Shown piece after piece: positions 14,876 to 20,374 of a DNA stretch of 20,374 nucleotides (its first letter is position 1; each line of letters begins with the position of its first letter). The position numbers and the translations under genes were made by a program. The notes below the pieces were generated by a model that searched no databases, had not been told where the DNA came from, and saw nothing but the letters and a program-made list of their open reading frames with translations. Source of the DNA: JAAYJR01 sp964495655 (lineage in GTDB: Bacteria; Bacteroidota; Bacteroidia; Bacteroidales; Prolixibacteraceae); NCBI GenBank assembly GCA_964495655.1, contig CAZBWK010000073.1, positions 1 to 20,374 of the forward strand, written 5' to 3'.

Positions 14876-16633
14876 ATGAACAGAGGAATTATTATAAGGT
14901 TAGTATTTGTTTTATTACCAGTTTTGTTTGCTGCATGTACAGGTCAAAAAAGTGTTACCCGGATTGAGCCGGATCAGGTTGATACAAAAGAAATAGAAAT
15001 TGAAGAGCAAAAGCAGAAAGAGTTTGAATATTTATTTGTTGAAGCAATAAAGGAGAAAGTATTGGGTAATACACAGAAAGCTGTTCAGAATTTAGCCGCC
15101 TGCCTTGAAATTGACCCTGGGTCATCAGCAGCTATGTATGAACTGGCAGGCATTCATGCTTCAAACAATGACTTTACCAGTGCATCGCTCCTTCTTGAGA
15201 AAGCAATAAGTTTAAATCCCGGTAATAAATGGTATCAACTCTTGCTGGCACAGATATATCAGCAATTAAAGAAATTTGACGAAGCGGCTGATATTTACGA
15301 TCGTTTATTACAAAATGATCCTGAAAACCTCGAATATCTGTTTATGAAGGCAACCCTTCTGTCAGAATCAAAAAACCCTTCTGAGGCAATCAGGGTTTAT
15401 GATCTGTTGGAGCAGAAAGTTGGGATTAATGAACATATATCGGTAGCAAAACAGAATATTCTGATAGAAAACGGGCAGGTTGAGGAGGCTTTCAGGGAAA
15501 TTGATAAATTAATCGAATCAGATCCTTCAAATCCTCAATATTACGGATTAATGGCTGATCTCTACCTCAGTGAAGGAGATTCGGTAAATGCATTGAGATA
15601 TTATAAAAAGATCCAGGAAATTGATCCCGGTAACGGATTTGTGCACTTTTCACTTGCCAATTACTATTTTAACCAGGGTGACCTGGTCAGATCTTTCGAG
15701 GAGACTAAGGCAGGTTTTAGAAGTGACCAGATTGATGTTCAGTCTAAATTACAACTTTACATGATGATGACCGCTCGATCATCCGGACAGCAACTGACTC
15801 CCGAACAGGAGATTGAACTGACAGATTTGCTTCTTGAACAACACCCAGACGAGTATTTGGTGCATACACTGAAAGCCGAAAACTATCTGAAAAGAGATAT
15901 GCTGCCTGAGGCACGCTCTGAACTGTTGCAATCGCTCGAGATGCAGAAGAATGATTATATGATCTGGGAAAGAGTTTTGTTAATTGATAATGACTTGCAG
16001 GACTGGCAAAGTTTATATGATAATAGCAGTGAGGCAATGGATCTTTTTCCTAATCAGCCACAGCCCTATTTCCTTCATGCAATTGCATGTATTCAACTGC
16101 AAAAATATGAAGAGGTTTTGGAAGTAACAGACGAAGGCATGATGTATGTCCTGGATAACCAGAGAATGAAAGGGCAGTTCATGATGCTTAAGGGAGAAGC
16201 TATTTATAAAATGGGCAACAAAAACGAGGCTTTTAAGATCTTCGACAAATCTGTCGAACTTGATCCAGACAATCATATAGCGCTTAATAACTATGCTTAT
16301 TATCTTTCGCTCGCTGATATGCACCTGGATAAGGCAGAAAGGATGAGCGGCCGTGTGATCGAAATGTTTCCCGAAAATTCAACTTATCTCGATACATATG
16401 CCTGGGTACTGTTTAAAAAGGGTGAATATACACTTGCCAGGTTTTATATGGAATCTGCAATCAGGTTTGATCAGGAGAGTAACCCGACTCTTATTGAGCA
16501 TTATGGCGATATCCTTTTTAAACTGGGTAAAATTGAAGATGCAGTCAGTAATTGGAAAAAGGCTTTGGAGCTGGGTGGGGAATCAGATCAGCTTGAGCGT
16601 AAAATAAAAGAAAAAAAATATTTTGAGGAGTAG
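14876..16633 (+). CDS. TPR-repeat lipoprotein
   Basis: A 585-residue protein with a lipoprotein signal peptide (hydrophobic core 5-18, LFAAC with the cysteine at 21), so it is probably anchored in the inner or outer membrane facing the periplasm. The rest is helical and made of tetratricopeptide repeats from about residue 45 to the end. Recognisable units include NTQKAVQNLAACLEIDPGSS, DFTSASLLLEKAISLNPGN, KFDEAADIYDRLLQNDPEN, DSVNALRYYKKIQEIDPGNG, NKNEAFKIFDKSVELDPDNH and KIEDAVSNWKKALELGG. TPR arrays serve as protein-binding scaffolds; the partner is not shown. It lies 3 bases after dut and 5 bases before the DUF4292 lipoprotein. I infer a joint envelope function with the DUF4292 protein. 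Confidence 0.9.
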   Translation: MNRGIIIRLVFVLLPVLFAACTGQKSVTRIEPDQVDTKEIEIEEQKQKEFEYLFVEAIKEKVLGNTQKAVQNLAACLEIDPGSSAAMYELAGIHASNNDFTSASLLLEKAISLNPGNKWYQLLLAQIYQQLKKFDEAADIYDRLLQNDPENLEYLFMKATLLSESKNPSEAIRVYDLLEQKVGINEHISVAKQNILIENGQVEEAFREIDKLIESDPSNPQYYGLMADLYLSEGDSVNALRYYKKIQEIDPGNGFVHFSLANYYFNQGDLVRSFEETKAGFRSDQIDVQSKLQLYMMMTARSSGQQLTPEQEIELTDLLLEQHPDEYLVHTLKAENYLKRDMLPEARSELLQSLEMQKNDYMIWERVLLIDNDLQDWQSLYDNSSEAMDLFPNQPQPYFLHAIACIQLQKYEEVLEVTDEGMMYVLDNQRMKGQFMMLKGEAIYKMGNKNEAFKIFDKSVELDPDNHIALNNYAYYLSLADMHLDKAERMSGRVIEMFPENSTYLDTYAWVLFKKGEYTLARFYMESAIRFDQESNPTLIEHYGDILFKLGKIEDAVSNWKKALELGGESDQLERKIKEKKYFEE

Positions 16634-16638
16634 GCATA

Positions 16639-17535
16639 ATGATCTTTGAAGGACAACCGGGAAATTACAGGGCACAACAATTTTTGTCTTTAGCTGTTGT
16701 TGTGATTGTTTTGGGACTGGCCTCATGTCGCACAGTAAAGGAGATCCCCCTGGAATCGGTAAGACCAATAAGCACCGAGAAACTGTTGCGTAGAGTTGAA
16801 CAAAATGCTTTTGAGTATAAAAACCTGACTATAAAACGGATTCAGTGTAACATAAGCAACGGCAAGTCAAATTCAAGTTTTCAGATGAATCTCAAAGCAA
16901 AGCATGACGATAGAATTCTTATCTTAATTACTAAGATGAATATACCGGTAGGAAGGGTATTATTGACCCGCGACAGCGTCACGTATGTAAATTATATTGA
17001 ACGAAACTATTTTGTTGATGACTATTCCGTCTTCTGTAAAATTTTAAATCTAAGCCTGAATTTCGATATAATACAGTCAGTCATTGAAAACAATATCTTT
17101 TATTTTCAGTATAATTCAAAATCCCTTGCAAAAAATTCTTATGAAGCTTATGTGGAGGAGGGCAGATATGTCTTGCAGTCAGATTATAATGAAAACTTAA
17201 TGAAAAAGGAGAAGAGGTTTAATAATATCTTTTGCAATGACAATATTCGGTATTATAGTGACAATATCATATCTCAAAAGTATTATTTTAATGCGCAAAA
17301 CTATGCTCTTGAGAAATTCATTGTCATGCATAAAGATGCAGGATGGCACCTGGAAACAGCCTTTGATAATTTCATTGATGTTGATAAACAGAATTACCCT
17401 GGTTCAATCGAAATGAAATTGGTTGCACCAGATGACATAATTGAACTGAAAATCAGATTAAGCGGATTTTCAACAGAGAAAACAGATGACCTGAGCTTAA
17501 GGATACCTGCAAAATATACCAGAAGCCGATTGTAA
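16639..17535 (+). CDS. DUF4292-family lipoprotein
   Basis: Recognised as the Bacteroidota DUF4292 family, 298 residues. The signal peptide has its hydrophobic core at about 15-28 and lipobox LASC (27-30), preceded by an unusually long polar N-region (residues 1-14). The mature part begins with a Ser/Glu-rich linker, then alternating beta-strand stretches: LTIKRIQCNISNGKSNSSF, DDRILILITKMNIPVGRVL, RDSVTYVNYIERNYFVDDY, and C-terminal SIEMKLVAPDDIIELKIRL. This layout resembles the LolA/LolB-like half-barrel of lipoprotein carriers, which is my inference. It ends the dut-TPR-DUF4292 unit; a convergent Crp/Fnr gene ends 47 bases beyond its stop without a convincing terminator between. Confidence 0.82.
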   Translation: MIFEGQPGNYRAQQFLSLAVVVIVLGLASCRTVKEIPLESVRPISTEKLLRRVEQNAFEYKNLTIKRIQCNISNGKSNSSFQMNLKAKHDDRILILITKMNIPVGRVLLTRDSVTYVNYIERNYFVDDYSVFCKILNLSLNFDIIQSVIENNIFYFQYNSKSLAKNSYEAYVEEGRYVLQSDYNENLMKKEKRFNNIFCNDNIRYYSDNIISQKYYFNAQNYALEKFIVMHKDAGWHLETAFDNFIDVDKQNYPGSIEMKLVAPDDIIELKIRLSGFSTEKTDDLSLRIPAKYTRSRL

Positions 17536-17582
17536 AAAGCAAGTGATTGTTATAAACCCTGTGTGAGATGACATTCTCTTTA

Positions 17583-18287
17583 TTATAAGACATTTGCTAC
17601 TTTTGTCAGGCCCCGGATGTCAATTATTTTTATTCTTCTTCCCTGCAACTCAATCAGCTTGTCTTGTTTGAATTCCGAGAGCAGGCGAATAACAGATTCT
17701 GTTGCTGTACCTACAATATTTGCCAATTCTTCGCGGGTAAGAGATATTTTAAGAGTATTTTGGTTATCAAGTTCAAAGTTGTCTTTCAGGATTAGTAACA
17801 CCTCTGCAAGCCTTTCCCTGACAGATTTTTGAGCTATGTCGGTGATATAACTGTTAGCTTCGCGTAACTCCCCGCATACGATCTGTAACATATGCAGGGA
17901 AAATTGCCAGTTGTTCTGTATCAGGTAAAGAAGTGTCTGGTAAGGGATGTGGCAAAGCACAGCATCATCAATAACTTTTGCAGTTGTACAGGCCAGTTCC
18001 TGACTTACAAGTGAACGGTATGCAATTATATTTCCCTTCTTGGCAAAGCGTATTATCTGTTCTTTACCGTCAATGCCGGTTTTATAGATCTTAAGAATTC
18101 CCCGGGTGACACAAAAAAATCCAGTCAACCTGTTGCCTTCTTTATAAACAATTGTTCCTTTTTTATATACCGAACACTCTTTGTCATAATTTAAACGAGC
18201 TAATTCTTCCTCGGTCAATTTTTTAAATAATTGAAAACCACCTAGATCACACTCCTCTGAAGTGGATATTGCATTAGTTTTTCTCAT
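17583..18287 (-). CDS. Crp/Fnr-family transcriptional regulator
   Basis: 234-residue two-domain regulator. Residues about 18-140 form the cyclic-nucleotide-type effector beta-roll (KKGTIVYKEGNRLTGFFCV, GILKIYKTGIDGKEQIIRF, GNIIAYRSLV). It is followed by the dimerisation helix and a C-terminal winged helix-turn-helix (LTREELANIVGTATESVIRLL). The recognition helix has E-S-V-I-R where E. coli FNR has E-T-I-S-R, so a TTGAT-like half-site is possible. The N-terminus lacks the four-cysteine Fe-S cluster of FNR (only C13 and C38 are near), and the cAMP-contacting residues of Crp are not obvious, so the signal is unknown. It diverges from the OsmC/YceI genes, which makes them the natural first candidates for regulation. 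A 12-bp palindrome lies in its leader. Confidence 0.92.
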   Translation of the reverse strand: MRKTNAISTSEECDLGGFQLFKKLTEEELARLNYDKECSVYKKGTIVYKEGNRLTGFFCVTRGILKIYKTGIDGKEQIIRFAKKGNIIAYRSLVSQELACTTAKVIDDAVLCHIPYQTLLYLIQNNWQFSLHMLQIVCGELREANSYITDIAQKSVRERLAEVLLILKDNFELDNQNTLKISLTREELANIVGTATESVIRLLSEFKQDKLIELQGRRIKIIDIRGLTKVANVL

Positions 18288-18307
18288 TGTAAATGACTTA
18301 TCTGTGT

Positions 18308-18319
18308 TTGTTTAAACAA
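18308..18319. promoter_or_regulatory. Perfect 12-bp palindrome TTGTTTAAACAA in the Crp/Fnr leader
   Basis: The site is its own reverse complement. It lies 21 bases upstream of the regulator's ATG and just downstream of a TATTTTTG -7 element (18335-18328, minus strand), so it covers the expected transcription start. This is a plausible autoregulatory operator. A similar half, TGTTTAA, occurs at 18492-18498 before osmC. Confidence 0.45.
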
Positions 18320-18327
18320 CAAATGCT

Positions 18328-18335
18328 CAAAAATA
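18328..18335 (-). promoter_or_regulatory. Candidate -7 element of the Crp/Fnr gene
   Basis: Minus-strand TATTTTTG matches TAnnTTTG, about 41 bases upstream of the ATG at 18287. No clear -33 TTG is seen at the expected distance. Confidence 0.4.
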
Positions 18336-18394
18336 GTTAAAATATATATTACAGTAGTTATTTAATTGCTATTTATATAGATATTTGTATGTTA

Positions 18395-18402
18395 TATATT
18401 TG
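18395..18402 (+). promoter_or_regulatory. Candidate -7 element for the osmC leader
   Basis: TATATTTG matches TAnnTTTG; transcription would start near 18409, giving osmC a leader of about 105 bases. A second TATATTTG (18505-18512) ends one base before the osmC ATG and is too close to serve that start unless a downstream start is used. Neither has a clear -33 box. Confidence 0.35.
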
Positions 18403-18414
18403 TAGTTTGAATCG

Positions 18415-18498
18415 ATGGCCCGGAAAGAAAAATTATCTTCAGCAATTTTTTCTTCATCGGACCTTTTAGATAATAATGAAATAAATTTTAATGTTTAA
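18415..18498 (+). CDS. Possible 27-codon upstream ORF before osmC
   Basis: ATG at 18415, about 6 bases after the predicted transcription start, opens a frame that begins MARKEKLSSAIFSSS and ends with TAA at 18496-18498, 15 bases before the osmC ATG. The peptide is polar and unlike any family I know. The frame spans the stem-loop at 18417-18463, so translation would melt that structure. It could be a regulatory upstream ORF, a small protein or chance. Confidence 0.25.
   Translation: MARKEKLSSAIFSSSDLLDNNEINFNV
18417..18463 (+). ncRNA. Leader stem-loop upstream of osmC
   Basis: The outer stem GGCCCG (18417-18422) pairs with CGGACC (18458-18463) with one mismatch. The inner stem AAGAAAAATT (18425-18434) pairs with AATTTTTTCTT (18444-18454) with one bulged U. 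The loop is 9 bases. Only a short U4 follows, so it is a weak terminator at best; a leader regulatory structure is more likely. No known riboswitch class is recognised. Confidence 0.4.
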
Positions 18499-18513
18499 CT
18501 AAGTTATATTTGA

Positions 18514-18936
18514 ATGAAACATATTGTAGATATGTCCTGGACTGATAATATTGCATTTCAGACAGAAATGGACGGACATAAAATTATTATTGATGCTGAT
18601 ATTCCGACAGGGGGAAATGATCTCGGGCCACGGCCTAAAAAATTGATGCTTACCGCCCTTGCCGGTTGCACCGGGATTGATGTCATAATGATTCTTAAAA
18701 AAATGAAAGTATATCCTGAATCATTTAATGTGATAGTAGAAGGAGAATTGACCGATGAGCATCCCAGATATTACCATAAGATAAAAGTAATTTATAAGTT
18801 TAAAGGTAAGGATCTACCCAAAGATAAACTCGAAAAAGCAGTAAAGCTTTCAGAAGATAAATATTGCGGTGTGAGTGCCCTTTATAAAAAAGCAATTGAC
18901 ATCGAAACTGAAATTGAAGTCGGGGAGCATAACTAA
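18514..18936 (+). CDS. OsmC-family thiol peroxidase-like protein (YhfA subgroup)
   Basis: OsmC-fold proteins reduce organic hydroperoxides through a two-cysteine mechanism in the cytosol. The 140-residue length is typical. The peroxidatic Cys is C52 in LTALAGCTGIDVIMILKKM, the hallmark helix of the YhfA-type subgroup, and the second is C118 in EDKYCGVSALYKKA. R40 in GPRPKKLML is a candidate for the catalytic Arg. The C-terminal strand IDIETEIEV is conserved. It is the first gene of a plus-strand pair with yceI and is divergent from the Crp/Fnr regulator. This suggests a redox or stress role, although the YhfA subgroup has no firmly established substrate. Confidence 0.92.
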   Translation: MKHIVDMSWTDNIAFQTEMDGHKIIIDADIPTGGNDLGPRPKKLMLTALAGCTGIDVIMILKKMKVYPESFNVIVEGELTDEHPRYYHKIKVIYKFKGKDLPKDKLEKAVKLSEDKYCGVSALYKKAIDIETEIEVGEHN

Positions 18937-18969
18937 CCTCTATTGTAATGTTGATTTAAAAGCAGCTGA

Positions 18970-19022
18970 ACAAATAAAAGGTTTATTTGTCTTTATATAT
19001 ATAAATTAAAATAAAGACAAAT
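18970..19022 (+). promoter_or_regulatory. Mutually exclusive hairpins upstream of the yceI start
   Basis: Three segments compete for pairing. A is ACAAATAAA (18970-18978); B covers 18982-18996; C is ATAAAGACAAAT (19011-19022). A pairs perfectly with TTTATTTGT in B (9 bp, loop AGG). ATTTGTCTTTAT (18985-18996) pairs perfectly with C (12 bp, 14-base loop). Both cannot form at once because B is shared. The B:C helix ends one base before the yceI ATG (19024) and would bury the ribosome-binding region. It could alternatively be an operator. Confidence 0.5.
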
Positions 19023-19023
19023 T

Positions 19024-19644
19024 ATGAAATCAACTGTAAAAATTTTAGGGATAATATTTCTGAATGTCATACTGACTCTTAACCTTATAGCATCAAATTA
19101 TGAGGTAGACAGAAGTGAAAGCCGTATTAAATGGAATGGCAGAAAGGTAGCCGGTCAGCATTACGGAACCATTGAACTGAAAAGCGGTAACCTGATTGTG
19201 AAGGAAGGAATCATTCATTCCGGTATATTTGAAATGGATATGAACAGTATTGTGAATGAAGATCTTAAAAATGAAGCAATAAACAAAAAACTGGTTAATC
19301 ATCTTAAATCAGATGATTTCTTTTCAGTCGATAAATATCCTGTATCGACATTGGTACTCACAGAGGTTAAACCCGCTAATGCAATAGAGTACCTGTTTAA
19401 AGGAGACCTTACAATAAAGGGTATTACTAATCCGGTTACTTTTAAAGCTATTGTCACGAACAGTAATGATAAGCTGACGGCTAAAGGGACTATTGAAATT
19501 GACCGGACTCTATATGATATTAGATACGGATCGGGTAAGTTTTTTGCCAGTTTGGGAGATAATATGATATATGATACTTTTTCTCTTGACTTCTCTGTAG
19601 TGGCAAATGAGGTGACAGATAAAGAGTTAAGTAATATAAATTAA
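19024..19644 (+). CDS. YceI-family secreted protein
   Basis: 206 residues with a cleavable signal peptide (about 1-23, hydrophobic core 7-20, ending LIAS) and a YceI lipocalin-like barrel. Characteristic parts are YEVDRSESRIKWNGRKVAGQ, the GTIELKSGNLIV strand, the NHLKSDDFFSVDKYPVSTL motif (SDDFFxxxxYPxS is the family signature), FKGDLTIKGITNPVTF and GTIEIDRTLYDIRYGSGKFF. Family members bind isoprenoid or other amphipathic molecules in the periplasm; the ligand here is unknown. It lies 87 bases downstream of osmC with a structured spacer. I infer a shared stress-related locus, possibly under the Crp/Fnr regulator. Confidence 0.93.
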   Translation: MKSTVKILGIIFLNVILTLNLIASNYEVDRSESRIKWNGRKVAGQHYGTIELKSGNLIVKEGIIHSGIFEMDMNSIVNEDLKNEAINKKLVNHLKSDDFFSVDKYPVSTLVLTEVKPANAIEYLFKGDLTIKGITNPVTFKAIVTNSNDKLTAKGTIEIDRTLYDIRYGSGKFFASLGDNMIYDTFSLDFSVVANEVTDKELSNIN

Positions 19645-19722
19645 ATACAGAGCTGATGACTTTACGGGAAATTTCAGATTCTGTAAAAGAAAATACATTG
19701 ACAGCAGGGTTGGGAATCACTT

Positions 19723-20325
19723 TTAAAGATACCGCCTTACTTTTCCCGAGTAATCGATATAATCATTACTATAGTGTTTTTTAAGGAATTTCTCCTCCTT
19801 TAAAATAAAATGATGGATACTGAGAACAGACATCAGCGCCATCATTATAAAAAACAGGCTTGGCTTAATTAAAGCCAGGCCTGTAAAATATAAATTAACT
19901 GATAAGAAAAACGGATTCCTCGAGATGGCAAAAACACCGGATGTTACAAGTTGTCCCAAATTATTGCTGTCATGACCGAATCTTAGTGATTCTTTTAAGT
20001 GGTACAAAGAAAGGATCATTAATACGAGTGATGCAGTCGTAATGACAAAGCCTGTAAGGGTTAAAAATTTTGATTCTGTTACTTTATACTGTAACCACGA
20101 AGGGAGTATATTCACAGGAAGCGTAAATGCTGCATCAACTAACTGAAAGATCCATAGCAATGTTAATACACCGAAAACCGGGAATAATAAAAATTTATAT
20201 ACCGGGCTCTCAGCTTTATTTGAATTTACTTCAATTCCCTTTGACCGCAGATAAAGGATTCTGCTAATCACCGCTAATGTGATTAGCAAAAAGCTGATCA
20301 ATGGGAATATATTAAAAAATTTCAT
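19723..20325 (-). CDS. Integral membrane methyltransferase-like protein (isoprenylcysteine carboxyl methyltransferase / PEMT family)
   Basis: 200-residue protein with about five membrane helices. The C-terminal half has the family pattern: GQLVTSGVFAISRNPFFLSV (the GxxxxxRNP/RHP SAM-site motif), a helical stretch GLALIKPSLFFIMMAL, then LKEEKFLKKHYSNDYIDYSG with the conserved EE and the C-terminal Y-x-x-Y...VRRYL. Such proteins transfer methyl groups from SAM to membrane-embedded substrates; the substrate is unknown. It is convergent with yceI, separated by 78 bases without a clear terminator. A perfect 9-bp inverted repeat (20263-20287) lies in its early coding region. It may be unrelated functionally to the OsmC/YceI pair. 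Confidence 0.85.
   Translation of the reverse strand: MKFFNIFPLISFLLITLAVISRILYLRSKGIEVNSNKAESPVYKFLLFPVFGVLTLLWIFQLVDAAFTLPVNILPSWLQYKVTESKFLTLTGFVITTASLVLMILSLYHLKESLRFGHDSNNLGQLVTSGVFAISRNPFFLSVNLYFTGLALIKPSLFFIMMALMSVLSIHHFILKEEKFLKKHYSNDYIDYSGKVRRYL
20263..20287 (-). repeat. 9-bp inverted repeat in the early coding region of the methyltransferase-like gene
   Basis: GCTAATCAC (20263-20271) and GTGATTAGC (20279-20287) are perfect complements around a 7-base loop. It falls at about codons 13-21, in the first membrane helix. The mRNA could form a compact hairpin near the start; it may also reflect hydrophobic codon choice. Confidence 0.4.
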
Positions 20326-20374
20326 CTGTTTAAAATTTTATAATTACTTGTAAATAAATTAATTAAAAATTTGA

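Noticed and set aside
17560..17582. Possible terminator between the DUF4292 gene and the Crp/Fnr gene
   Set aside because: Only a 4-bp GAGA/TCTC stem; too weak to support.

Overview
The window looks like a chromosomal segment of a low-GC member of the Bacteroidota, probably of the Bacteroidales/Marinilabiliales type. The evidence is two families largely confined to that phylum (DUF4175 and DUF4292), many SCxx-type lipoproteins, weak or absent Shine-Dalgarno sequences, several TTG/GTG starts, and -7 promoter elements of the Bacteroidota form TAnnTTTG. No phage, transposase, CRISPR array, rRNA or tRNA gene was seen. Most genes are housekeeping; the more unusual material is in the spacers.

Region 1 (1-7155, minus strand) is one tightly packed operon read right to left: DUF4175 membrane/coiled-coil protein, RsbW-like ATPase, ybeY, mnmG, apt and the start of uvrC, which runs off the left edge. 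Junctions are abutting or overlap by 4 bases except at mnmG-apt. That 28-bp spacer contains a perfect 16-bp parS centromere site (TGTTCCACGTGAAACA, 1133-1148), the binding site of the chromosome-segregation protein ParB. parS sites usually lie near the replication origin, so this region may be origin-proximal.

Region 2 (7156-11620): a 412-bp AT-rich gene-free divergent region with a nested inverted repeat, then a stand-alone response-regulator receiver translationally coupled to ruvB, then a glutamine-cyclotransferase-family lipoprotein on the opposite strand whose 3' end overlaps ruvB, then a 14-TM-type polysaccharide flippase.

Region 3 (11621-14329): a 245-bp spacer with an imperfect ~50-bp tandem repeat that carries a palindrome and a good promoter, driving rpiB and an Rrf2-family Fe-S-type regulator. 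These are followed by a small VanZ-like membrane protein (minus strand, with a 16-bp palindrome in its coding sequence) and divergent hemW.

Region 4 (14330-17535): dut, a TPR lipoprotein and a DUF4292 lipoprotein form a compact operon, probably acting at the cell envelope apart from dUTPase.

Region 5 (17536-20374): a Crp/Fnr-family regulator diverges from an OsmC-family thiol peroxidase gene, a secreted YceI protein and a convergent membrane methyltransferase-like protein. This resembles a small redox/stress locus. Its spacers hold a 12-bp palindrome at the regulator's own promoter, a leader hairpin with a 27-codon upstream ORF before osmC, and a pair of mutually exclusive hairpins directly before the yceI start codon.
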